A stretch of 64,000 nt of DNA from NCBI GenBank assembly GCA_039030075.1, contig JBCCEW010000001.1:186001-250000 (forward strand), written 5' to 3'. This DNA is from Myxococcota bacterium. Its GTDB lineage: Bacteria; Myxococcota_A; UBA9160; SMWR01. Each line of letters begins with the position of its first letter. Position 1 is the first letter of the stretch. Position numbers and translations under genes: made by a program. Of this stretch, positions 49,187 through 57,168 are shown one piece after another. A model generated the notes under the pieces. The model was not told the DNA's origin. It was given only the letters and a program-made list of their open reading frames with translations, and searched no databases.

Positions 49187-50512
49187 ATGTCGTCCTTCAC
49201 CTGGGTCGAACCGACACCTCCGTGCGTAGACTCCTGGGTTCCGCGCTGGGGCTGCGGGCCTGCGCTGCTGCGTGACCCTGCCGCGTTCTTCCGTCGGAGC
49301 CGCGCGCGTCTCGGGGACACCTTTGCACTGGAGCCCTTCGGCTACCCGCTCCTGTGTGTGTTCTCGCCCGAAGGCATCCGGGGCCTGTGGGCGCTCCCCG
49401 AGAAGGTGGCGAGCAAAGGCGCGGCCGACTTCGCTCTCTTGCGGCACAAGGTGCCCGACGAGCTCTTCGCCGGGCGCCGCACCTTCCCCCACGGCCTGTT
49501 CGCGCGCGACGACGTGGATGCCTATCGGCGCAACCTCGAAGGGGCGGTCGGCTTGCAGCTCGAGGAGCTGCGCGGGGGAGGGGACTTCGAGGCGTTCGCG
49601 TGGGCACGTCGCTTGGGGCACCGCGTCGGGCTGGCGTCCTGGGCAGGCGCGGAGGCGGCCTCTCCCCGCTATCTCGACCGACTCGTGCCCCTGCTGGACC
49701 GCCTCGACAGCTCGGAATCCTTCGTGCACCCCGAGCGGGCCTTCTGGACGATCGCGACCGGGAAGCGCGCCGAGCGACGCGCCCTCGGTGAGCTCGACGC
49801 GATCCTGGGAGAACTCGCCGCGCGCGCCGATGCGAATCCCGACGGACCCGACGATCTCTTCGCGCGCATCCGTGCGGCCTGGTCGGACGTCGAGGGCCCC
49901 GAGCGCCTCCAGGGCATCGCGCGTGACGTGGTGCTGGTGCACATGGGCTCCCAGTCGAACCTGTTTGCAGCGCTCGCCTGGACGCTGGTCCACCTGCTCG
50001 AGCGTCCGGCCCTGCTCGAACGGGTGCGCGAGGGGGACGACGCCCTCCTCGAGCGCTGCGCCCACGAGTCGATCCGGCTACGACAGCGATCGATGATCCT
50101 GCGTCAGGTCCTGCGACCGGCCGAGCTCTTCGACGGTCGACACACCTATCAGCTGAAGCTCGGCGCGTTCGTGGCCACGGTGCTGTCGGTGACCAACGAC
50201 AGCGTGTTGTCTGGCCTGGAGCACTTCGACCCCGACCACTACGCAGGTCGGCGCTTCACCCGGGCCGACGAACTCGAGGCGACAGAGAGCGTCACCACCT
50301 TCGGCTTCGGCGCACACAGCTGCCCGGCCCAGGGCTTTGCGATCCTCGCGATCCGCCACGCGGTGGGCGAACTGCTGCGGCGATTCGAGCTGGAGCCGCG
50401 CTTCAGCGAGCCGAAGCCCCTGCGGCGCCAGCTCGGCGGGGTCGCGCGCGCCGATCGTCCGTGTCGGGTCGCCTACCGGCTTCGCTCGGACGCCGCGTCC
50501 CGGACGAGGTGA
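49187..50512 (+). CDS. Cytochrome P450 resembling the CYP7/CYP8 clan
   Basis: 441 residues, no membrane anchor. The heme-ligand loop is FGFGAHSCPA with Cys379, and ExxR is Glu294-Arg297 (ESIRLRQRS). The I-helix reads HMGSQSNLFAALAW (252-265): the usual acid-alcohol pair is absent and Asn258 occupies that zone, as in vertebrate CYP7/CYP8 enzymes (sterol hydroxylases, prostacyclin synthase). This suggests a sterol-like or peroxide-type substrate; that is inference. GAGGAGG precedes the ATG. Its 3' end overlaps the convergent PhyH gene by 40 bases. Confidence 0.87.
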   Translation: MSSFTWVEPTPPCVDSWVPRWGCGPALLRDPAAFFRRSRARLGDTFALEPFGYPLLCVFSPEGIRGLWALPEKVASKGAADFALLRHKVPDELFAGRRTFPHGLFARDDVDAYRRNLEGAVGLQLEELRGGGDFEAFAWARRLGHRVGLASWAGAEAASPRYLDRLVPLLDRLDSSESFVHPERAFWTIATGKRAERRALGELDAILGELAARADANPDGPDDLFARIRAAWSDVEGPERLQGIARDVVLVHMGSQSNLFAALAWTLVHLLERPALLERVREGDDALLERCAHESIRLRQRSMILRQVLRPAELFDGRHTYQLKLGAFVATVLSVTNDSVLSGLEHFDPDHYAGRRFTRADELEATESVTTFGFGAHSCPAQGFAILAIRHAVGELLRRFELEPRFSEPKPLRRQLGGVARADRPCRVAYRLRSDAASRTR

Positions 50513-51264
50513 ATCGGGTCGCGTCCGTCCACGTTGCCGAGGGCGAAGAGCAGGCTGTACCCGAGCATGCGCTGGATACGCTCGGAGAACTGGGCGGCGA
50601 CCGCCGGAGGCGTGGCGACGGTGAGGTTCTCGAACTGCCGCAGCCAGGGCTGGGTGTAGATCACCGAGACACCCAGGCGCGGCGGTCCTTCGCGGTGGGC
50701 GCCGCCGCCGTGGAGCACGCCGCCGAGGTAGACCAGAAGCGAGCCGGCGGGCATCTCGACCGAGACGATGTCCTCGGATTCGGGCTGGCGATCGGGGCCC
50801 CAGCGGTGACTTCCGGGGACGAGGCGGGTCCCGCCGTTCTGGGAGGTGAAGTCCTCGAGTGCCCACATGCCGCTGATGCCTTGGGGGGCTCGCGGGCGGG
50901 GCGGTGCGCCGGCGTCGTCGTCGCAGTGGAGGTCCTGGGCGGCTTCGCCCGACTGGATGTGGACCGCCTGCAGGCTCGATAGCAGGAACCCGGGCGTCAG
51001 GGTCGCTTCCGCGAAGCCGAGCAGCGCCGGGTGTTCGACGAGCGCAGCCATCTCGGGGCATTTCGTGAGCAACGCGTAGACGCGCTGGGTGCGCAGGCCT
51101 TCGAAGGGACGCCGCCCGGTCGGATGCACGTCGAGAAGCGGCGCGAGGACCGCGCGAAACGACGCCACCCGCTCGGGTGCGAGCAGGTCGGGCAGGACGC
51201 AGTAGCCGTCTTCGCGCAGCGCCGCGAGCGCGCGCGGATCCGGGGCCGACGCGCCGTCGCTCAT
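50473..51264 (-). CDS. PhyH-type Fe(II)/2-oxoglutarate dioxygenase
   Basis: 263 residues. LHCDDDAG near residue 113 holds the H-x-D ligands, LGGVLHGGGAHREGPPRLG near 190-208 the distal His and the Arg for 2-oxoglutarate, and GGTRLVPGSHRWG the conserved strand before them. It hydroxylates or otherwise oxidises a small molecule or CoA ester. The ATG overlaps the stop of the upstream P450 gene (ATGA, 51261-51264), so the two enzymes are probably made together and may act on one substrate. Confidence 0.9.
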   Translation of the reverse strand: MSDGASAPDPRALAALREDGYCVLPDLLAPERVASFRAVLAPLLDVHPTGRRPFEGLRTQRVYALLTKCPEMAALVEHPALLGFAEATLTPGFLLSSLQAVHIQSGEAAQDLHCDDDAGAPPRPRAPQGISGMWALEDFTSQNGGTRLVPGSHRWGPDRQPESEDIVSVEMPAGSLLVYLGGVLHGGGAHREGPPRLGVSVIYTQPWLRQFENLTVATPPAVAAQFSERIQRMLGYSLLFALGNVDGRDPIHLVRDAASERSR

Positions 51265-52484
51265 CGCGATGTGGCAGCGCCCCGCACCCAACACTCGGAG
51301 AAGCCGCGGAAGCTCGGGTTCACGGCGTAGCTTTGGCCGCGATCCCCCGGCTCGAGGTGCGGGTAGCGATCGAGGAGCGCGGCCAGGGCCTCGGCCGCTT
51401 CCAGTCGGGCCAGATGGGCGCCCAGACAGAAGTGGCGACCGCCCCCGAACGCGTGGTGATGGACGTCCTCGCGTTCGATGTCGAAGCGATCCGGGTCCGG
51501 GTACACGGCGGGGTCGCGGTTGGCGGCCGCGAGCGACACCGAGAGCGACTCGCCCTGGCCGATCTCGACCCCGTCGATGACCAGATCTTCGTGGGCGATG
51601 CGGCCCGAGTTGGTGACCGGCGTGTCGTAGCGGAGCACCTCCTCGACGGCGTTCTTCATCAGGTCGGGGCGCGCCCGGAGCTTCTCGAGCTGGTCCGGGT
51701 GGCGCAGCAGGGCCATCACCGCGTTGCCGATCAGGTCGGTCGTGGTGAGGTTGCCGGCGAGGAGCAGCAGATTGCACTGCAGCACGATCTCGTGATCGGT
51801 GAGTCGGTCGCCGTCGACCTCGGCCTCGACCAACGCGGTCACCAGGTCGTCGCCGGGCGTTCGTCGGCGAGACTCGATCTCCTCGAGGAAGAAGGCGCCC
51901 AGGGCCTCGCGGGCACGTTCTGCGATCGCGACGTCTCCCGGTTCCGCGGCCGGGTTGAAGGACACGGCGATCATGGCGTCGCCCCACGACTTGAAATCTG
52001 CGTGGCGATCCGGATCGACCCCGAGCAACTCGGCGATGACGATCGTCGGGATCGGACCCGACACCGACGAGACCAGCTCGAATTCGCCCTCGGCGGGGAG
52101 CGCGGCGATCGTACGCTCGGCCACCTCCCGTGCCCGGTCGCGCCAGCGCTCCACCGCGCGCGGTGTGAACGGATGTCGCACGAGCTCTCGGAGCCGTCGG
52201 TGCCCGGGTTCGTCCATCAAGAGCATCGAGGGTTCCTCGTCGCCCTGTCCGAGGAACTCGCGGGTGAAGCTGCCGGGCCGCCCTTTGCGGGGATCGCTCC
52301 AATAGTGGGGGTTGCGGAGGATCGCGGCGACGTCGTCGTGACGCGTGAAGACATAGCGCTGCAGCTGCGTGTCGAAGTGGATCGGCTCTCGGCGCCGGAG
52401 CTCGGCGAGGACGGGGTAGGGGTCCTCGCGGAACTGCTTGTCGAGAACCGAGAGCTGGAGGCCGGTGGGGACGGGCGATTCCAT
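51261..52484 (-). CDS. Cytochrome P450 (soluble bacterial type)
   Basis: 407 residues. Heme-ligand loop AFGGGRHFCLGAHLAR with Cys353; ExxR in VEEVLRYDTPV; I-helix LLLLAGNLTTTDLIGN. The I-helix keeps the Thr, but Leu stands where an acid (Glu/Asp) usually precedes it, which occurs in a subgroup of CYP107/109-like enzymes. It needs an external ferredoxin/reductase; none is adjacent. First gene of a two-gene operon with the PhyH dioxygenase, divergent from TauD. GGGAGGATCC precedes the ATG. Confidence 0.95.
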   Translation of the reverse strand: MESPVPTGLQLSVLDKQFREDPYPVLAELRRREPIHFDTQLQRYVFTRHDDVAAILRNPHYWSDPRKGRPGSFTREFLGQGDEEPSMLLMDEPGHRRLRELVRHPFTPRAVERWRDRAREVAERTIAALPAEGEFELVSSVSGPIPTIVIAELLGVDPDRHADFKSWGDAMIAVSFNPAAEPGDVAIAERAREALGAFFLEEIESRRRTPGDDLVTALVEAEVDGDRLTDHEIVLQCNLLLLAGNLTTTDLIGNAVMALLRHPDQLEKLRARPDLMKNAVEEVLRYDTPVTNSGRIAHEDLVIDGVEIGQGESLSVSLAAANRDPAVYPDPDRFDIEREDVHHHAFGGGRHFCLGAHLARLEAAEALAALLDRYPHLEPGDRGQSYAVNPSFRGFSECWVRGAATSR

Positions 52485-52600
52485 GGATCCTCCCTTCGAG
52501 ACGCAGAGGAGACGCTAGCCCAGTCGCTTCTGCCCAGGCTGGCGTCCTCGCCGTCGGCAGTTCATGCTAGAGGACCGTCCCTGGCACGAGGAGGCTCCCG

Positions 52601-53446
52601 ATGACGGCCCTGTCCATTCAGCCGCTTCCCGCGGTCGGTGCCGAGGTGCGTGGCGCTCAGTTGGCGCAGGGCCTCGACGAAGCGGCTTTCGGCCGAGTGC
52701 GCGACGCCTTCGCCGAGCACGGGCTGCTCTTCTTCCGCGACCAGACGCTGGCGGAGACGGATCACATCGCGTTCGCCGAGCGCTTCGGCAAGATCAACGT
52801 CAATCGCTTCTTCGCCGCCCATCCCGACCACCCCCAGATCGCGCTCGTCGCCAAGGAACCCGAGCAGAAGCAGAACATCGGTGGCGGTTGGCACACGGAC
52901 CATTCCTACGACGAGGAGCCGGCGCTGGGCTCGATGCTGGTGGCGCGTGAACTGCCGCCCGAGGGTGGCGATACCTGGTTCGCCGGGATGTACGCCGCCT
53001 ACGACGCGCTCTCCGACGAGCTGAAGGAAACCGTCGAAGGGCTGCGCGCCGTCCACTCGGCACATCACATCTTCGGGACACGGGCCGACGTCTACCGAGG
53101 CGACGCCCGCGATCGGATCGGCAACGCGTCGGCCGCCGACGATCTGCACGACGTCACCCATCCCGTGGTGATCCGTCATCCGCTATCGGGCCGACGGGCG
53201 CTCTACGTGAACCCGGGCTTCACGATCGGAATCGCAGGCTGGGAGCCCGAGCCCGCCAAAGAGCTGCTCGGCAAGCTCTACCGGGTCGCCACCGACGCGC
53301 GCCATGTCACCCGCTTCCGGTGGGAGCCCGGGTCGGTGGCCTTCTGGGACAACCGGGCGACCTGGCACTGGGCCCAGAATGACTACCACGGACACCGTCG
53401 GGTGATGCACCGGATCACCATCGAGGGGTGCGCGCTCGGGGCGTGA
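52601..53446 (+). CDS. TauD/TfdA-family 2-oxoglutarate dioxygenase
   Basis: 281 residues. GGGWHTDHSY near residue 92 supplies the H-x-D ligands, WDNRATWHWAQNDY near 252 the distal His, and HGHRRVMHRITIEG the 2-oxoglutarate Arg. TauD-family enzymes hydroxylate or desulfonate small acids; the substrate here is unknown. GAGGAGGCTCCCG precedes the ATG. It is divergent from the P450-PhyH operon, with a 116-base gap. Confidence 0.94.
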   Translation: MTALSIQPLPAVGAEVRGAQLAQGLDEAAFGRVRDAFAEHGLLFFRDQTLAETDHIAFAERFGKINVNRFFAAHPDHPQIALVAKEPEQKQNIGGGWHTDHSYDEEPALGSMLVARELPPEGGDTWFAGMYAAYDALSDELKETVEGLRAVHSAHHIFGTRADVYRGDARDRIGNASAADDLHDVTHPVVIRHPLSGRRALYVNPGFTIGIAGWEPEPAKELLGKLYRVATDARHVTRFRWEPGSVAFWDNRATWHWAQNDYHGHRRVMHRITIEGCALGA

Positions 53447-53470
53447 GCCGCTCCGCGCGGGCGCCTGGGC

Positions 53471-53926
53471 TCAGCCGCTGCGGCGGCGGTAGCGGAAGTC
53501 GCAGTGCGACGCGCCCCGCATGCAGGTCTGGGTGCGCTCCAGCTCGGCGCCCATGCGCAGCGCCATCGGGAAGTCGTGGTTGCAGATGAGAAGCGGCCCG
53601 AGATCACGTGCGTCGAGCTCTTCCATCAGCGCCGCGTATCCGCAGCGCGTGACGTTCATCTCGAAGCGATCCTCGCTGACGGTGAGCACCTCGTAGTCGA
53701 GGACGTCGCCGGCCGCGTAGGCCTCGGTCCCGGCGGTCATCACACGGAGATCGGCCTGTGGCGGTGTCGTCGCGGTTGCCTCGTCGAGGTCGTTCTGCAG
53801 GCGCGCTTCGAGGACCGCCTTGACGGCGTCTCCGCCGAACTCGGCCTCGAACGCGCGGATCACGGGTACGAGGGCCTCCATCTGGATCCGCAGCCGTTCG
53901 AAGAGGGTGAGGTCTTCCGCCGCCAT
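53471..53926 (-). CDS. L-2-amino-thiazoline-4-carboxylic acid hydrolase-like protein
   Basis: 151 residues. FERLRIQMEALVPVIRAFEAEFG starts a helical N-terminus; LRVMTAGTEAYAAGDV, FEMNVTRCGYAALMEEL and the C-terminal MRGASHCDFRYRRR match proteins annotated as ATC hydrolase, which open thiazoline rings in cysteine formation. The conserved Cys residues (CGYA, HCDFR) are present. Function by family is tentative, because the family is broad. The ATG at 53926 follows GAGGAGCC. Confidence 0.75.
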   Translation of the reverse strand: MAAEDLTLFERLRIQMEALVPVIRAFEAEFGGDAVKAVLEARLQNDLDEATATTPPQADLRVMTAGTEAYAAGDVLDYEVLTVSEDRFEMNVTRCGYAALMEELDARDLGPLLICNHDFPMALRMGAELERTQTCMRGASHCDFRYRRRSG

Positions 53927-54052
53927 GGATGAGGCTCCTCGGATTCTGGTGGCGAGGGTGGCATCCCCGCGCGATTCGCCCAGTATCGCAGTTTCCCTGT
54001 CACGCCGGGCGCCGATCGCAGGCGGTCGTTGCCCGCCCCACGGAGGTCCCTG

Positions 54053-54433
54053 ATGTCGAAGCCCTTGGCCCAGGTGTTGCTCGAACGCTACTGGGATGAA
54101 GCGAGCAACCAGGCGCAGTACGAGCTGGTCCGAGAGCTCTGCGCCGATCCGATCGTGCGCCACGACCCCGGCAAGGCACCCACCCGCCTCAGCCATGACG
54201 AGCAGATCGAACGGCTCCGCTTCGGCGTGGAGCAGATGGGCGTCGTGATCGACCGGGTGCTGGTGCATGCCGACGACACCTTGGCCACGTCGGTCTGGAA
54301 TCTCGTGATGACGAAGGCGGGCGACAAGCGCCTCAGCGGGATCGAGGTGTTTCGCGTCGCCGACGGCCGGCTCGCCGAGTGCTGGAACGCCCCCTACGGC
54401 GACGGTCACTGGGACGAGCCGCTCGATGCCTGA
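54053..54433 (+). CDS. SnoaL-like (NTF2 fold) protein
   Basis: 126 residues. LAQVLLERYWDEASNQAQYELVRELCADPIVRHDPGK is the N-terminal helix-and-strand block of SnoaL-like cone folds, and LSGIEVFRVADGRLAECWNAPYGD the C-terminal strand block. Members act as cyclases, isomerases or ligand-binding proteins; no catalytic assignment is possible. GGAGG precedes the ATG. It overlaps the thioesterase gene by eight bases. Confidence 0.85.
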   Translation: MSKPLAQVLLERYWDEASNQAQYELVRELCADPIVRHDPGKAPTRLSHDEQIERLRFGVEQMGVVIDRVLVHADDTLATSVWNLVMTKAGDKRLSGIEVFRVADGRLAECWNAPYGDGHWDEPLDA

Positions 54434-54920
54434 AGGCTCGGCTGGGCCTCCGTCGGGAGGGCTCGTCTGGGAGCTGCCGTCGCCCTTCGCGATCTCCCGC
54501 ATCGTCGAGGCCGCCGAGGTGGATCGGCTCGGCCACGTGAACAACGCGGTCTACCTCGCCTGGTGCGAGTCCGTCGCCTGGGAGCACGCCGATCACGTCG
54601 GCACGGGTTGGGACGCGTGGCAACGCCTCGATCGCGCGATGGCGGTGCACGCAGTCCGGCTCCAGTACCTCGCGCCTGCGTTTGCGGCTGACGAGGTGCG
54701 CGCCGCCAACTGGATCGTGCGGAACGACGGACGTCTGCGCGCGACGCGTCGCTTCCAGATCCAGCGCACGAGTGACGGGCGTCAGCTGCTCCAAGGCGAG
54801 ATCGACTACGTGTGCATCGAGATCAGCAGCGGGAAGCCGCGCCGGATGCCGTCCGAGTTCTTGTCGGCCTACGCCGTGCTGCCGGATGTCGCCGCCGCCT
54901 GGGAAGCGCGGCCTACCTGA
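54426..54920 (+). CDS. 4HBT-type acyl-CoA thioesterase
   Basis: 164 residues of single hotdog fold. VDRLGHVNNAVYLAWCES near residue 37 is the 4-hydroxybenzoyl-CoA-thioesterase signature with Asp and Asn, and VRLQYLAPAFAADEVRA and GEIDYVCIEISSGKPRRMP complete the fold. It would cleave an acyl-CoA. The ATG lies inside the end of the SnoaL-like gene (8-base overlap), so translation is coupled and the two probably serve one pathway. Confidence 0.9.
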   Translation: MPEGSAGPPSGGLVWELPSPFAISRIVEAAEVDRLGHVNNAVYLAWCESVAWEHADHVGTGWDAWQRLDRAMAVHAVRLQYLAPAFAADEVRAANWIVRNDGRLRATRRFQIQRTSDGRQLLQGEIDYVCIEISSGKPRRMPSEFLSAYAVLPDVAAAWEARPT

Positions 54921-54923
54921 CCC

Positions 54924-55367
54924 TCAGCGCGGATCGAGTACCACCACGGGGATCACGCGCGGGGCCGCGTTCTTTTCGTAGTCGGTGTAGGGCGGATAGA
55001 TCTCGACCATCTGTTTCCAGAGTCGGGAGCGCTCGTCGCCCTCTGCGACCCGGGCCCGTGCCGACACGGCCTTCGGGCCGACCATCAGCTCACAGTCGGG
55101 CTGGGCTTCGAGGTTCAGGAACCACACCGGGTGGTTCGGCATGCCGCCCTTCGACGCGATGATCACGTAGCTGCCATCGGCCTCCCCGTAGATGAGCGGG
55201 AGGGGGCGGGGCTCACCGGACTTCCGACCGATCGTCGTGAGCAGCAGCGTCGGCAACAGACCGGGCCCGCCGAGGTGCGTCGAGTCCCACATGTGGGCCT
55301 TCTCGGGGTCGGTCTGGTAGAGCTGGATGTGCTCGGCGATCCAGGGCACCTGTCGCATATCGGTCAT
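54924..55367 (-). CDS. Deazaflavin-dependent nitroreductase-like (DDN) protein
   Basis: 147 residues. LLTTIGRKSGEPRPLPLIY is the hallmark phosphate-binding segment of DDN-type split-barrel proteins, followed by YVIIASKGGMPNHPVWFLNLEAQPD and a C-terminal IYPPYTDYEKNAAPRVIPVVVL. Characterised members use F420H2. This implies F420 in the organism, but no F420 biosynthesis gene is in the window. It converges with the thioesterase gene, three bases apart. Confidence 0.92.
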   Translation of the reverse strand: MTDMRQVPWIAEHIQLYQTDPEKAHMWDSTHLGGPGLLPTLLLTTIGRKSGEPRPLPLIYGEADGSYVIIASKGGMPNHPVWFLNLEAQPDCELMVGPKAVSARARVAEGDERSRLWKQMVEIYPPYTDYEKNAAPRVIPVVVLDPR

Positions 55368-55463
55368 GGGGTCCTCCGCGTGTGAAGAACGGGAAGCCTA
55401 GACCCAACCCCGGCTGCGCGCGAGTTCCCGGCGCGCGCTCGCCCTGTGTACTCTGTGGGCACC

Positions 55464-57047
55464 ATGGAAGTGCCCCTCCTCGTCAACGATTTCCTGCACC
55501 GCGCCGCCCGGCTCTACGGCGAGAAGCTCGCCGTCGTCGACGGCGCCCACCGCTTCACCTACGCCGAGCTCCAGGCACGTGCGAACCGTCTGTCGAACTG
55601 GTTGCTCTCCCTCGGCGTCGGGCAGGGCGATCGCGTCTGCATCCTGAGCCCGAACTCCCACTTCTTTCTCGAGAGCTTCTACGGGACCAGCCAGATCGGC
55701 GCGATCCTGGTTCCCTTGAACTACCGCCTGGTGGCCGCCGATCACCAGTACATCATCGACCACGCGGGCGTGAAGGCGATCCTCGTCGACGGGGAGTACA
55801 CGGGCATCGTCGACGAGATTCGTGGCGCACTGCCGAAGGTCGAACACTGGATCGTCGCCCAGCACGGAGGAGCGACGCCCGACGGCTGGATCGACTGGGA
55901 GGCCGGGATCGCGCCCATGTCGGATGCGCCGCCGCCCGCCCCGCCGACGCCGCTCGCTGAGAACGACGTCGTCTCGATCAACTACACCTCGGGGACCACC
56001 GCGCGGCCGAAGGGCGTGATGCTCACGCATCGCAACTGCTACCTGAACGCCTACAACATGATCGCGCACCTCGGCATCCACCACGGCGACGTCGAGCTGT
56101 GGACCCTGCCGATGTTCCACTGCAATGGTTGGGGCGGCGTCTACGCCTTGACGGGAATGGCAGGCACTCACGTGGTGTTGCGCGCCGTCGAGGGCGAGGC
56201 CATCTATCGCTTGATCGAGGACGAGGGCGTGACCTTCGCCTGCATGGCCCCGGCCGTACTGCGCACCATCCTCGACTACCCGGACAAGGCGAAGCACACG
56301 ATCGCGACGAAGCCGCGTTTCGTCGTGGCCGGAGCTCCGCCGCCCGCCGCGTTCATCGAGCGGCTGGAGCGCGAGCTGGGCTGGGACTTCATCCAGATCT
56401 ATGGCCTCACGGAGACGGCTCCTCTCCTGACCGTTTCCCAGCCCGACGCCCAGTGGGAAGAGGGCGACTACGCGCGCCGCGCCCGCGCGGGCGTCGCGGG
56501 GATCGGCGTCGAACTCCAGGTACTGGACGACGATGGGAAGCCCGTCCCGAAGGACGGCGAGACCGTCGGGGAGGTCTGCGCCCGTTCGAACGTCGTCTTC
56601 AAGGGCTACTGGGAGCAGCCGGACCAGACCGACGCGTGCCTCTACGACGGCTTCTTCCACACCGGTGACCTCGGCGTCTGGGACGCCACGGCGAGCGTCC
56701 ACATCGTCGACCGCAAGAAGGACGTCATCATCTCGGGTGGCGAGAACATCAGCTCGCCCGAGATCGAGGATGCGCTCTACCAGCACCCCGCGGTCCTCGA
56801 GTGCGCCGTCATCGGCGTGCCCCACGAGAAGTGGGGCGAGACGCCGAAGGCCCTGGTGGTCCTCCGCGAGGGCGAGGCCCTGGACGAAGCCGGGCTGATC
56901 GCCTTCTGTCGCGAGCATCTCGCCCACTTCAAGTGCCCGACCTCGATCGAGTTCGTGCCCGAGCTGCCTCGCACGGCCACGGGGAAGCTCCAGAAGTTCA
57001 AGCTGCGCGAGAAGTACTGGGAGGGCGCGCGCCGCGTGAGCGGCTAG
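55464..57047 (+). CDS. AMP-dependent acyl-CoA synthetase
   Basis: 527 residues from the ATG at 55464 (an in-frame GTG lies 18 bases upstream). Motifs: INYTSGTTARPKGVMLTHRN (phosphate loop), IYGLTETAPLLTV (A5), GDLGVWDATASVHIVDRKKDV (A7-A8) and the C-terminal PRTATGKLQKFKLR with catalytic Lys. This pattern is that of medium/short-chain or aromatic acyl-CoA ligases. It activates an acid as CoA ester. It is divergent from the DDN gene with a 96-base gap. Together with the nearby thioesterase and oxygenases it may belong to one catabolic or modifying pathway. Confidence 0.94.
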   Translation: MEVPLLVNDFLHRAARLYGEKLAVVDGAHRFTYAELQARANRLSNWLLSLGVGQGDRVCILSPNSHFFLESFYGTSQIGAILVPLNYRLVAADHQYIIDHAGVKAILVDGEYTGIVDEIRGALPKVEHWIVAQHGGATPDGWIDWEAGIAPMSDAPPPAPPTPLAENDVVSINYTSGTTARPKGVMLTHRNCYLNAYNMIAHLGIHHGDVELWTLPMFHCNGWGGVYALTGMAGTHVVLRAVEGEAIYRLIEDEGVTFACMAPAVLRTILDYPDKAKHTIATKPRFVVAGAPPPAAFIERLERELGWDFIQIYGLTETAPLLTVSQPDAQWEEGDYARRARAGVAGIGVELQVLDDDGKPVPKDGETVGEVCARSNVVFKGYWEQPDQTDACLYDGFFHTGDLGVWDATASVHIVDRKKDVIISGGENISSPEIEDALYQHPAVLECAVIGVPHEKWGETPKALVVLREGEALDEAGLIAFCREHLAHFKCPTSIEFVPELPRTATGKLQKFKLREKYWEGARRVSG

Positions 57048-57168
57048 CCGGGCCGCCCTGCGTCGCGCTCGGCTGCGCGGGTCGCTACCGTCCGGCCGCC
57101 GCGGACCCAAGCGTCCGCCCATTCCCGGTGAGCCGAGTGTCGGCTCCCCTCGCGGAGCCGCCCTGGCC

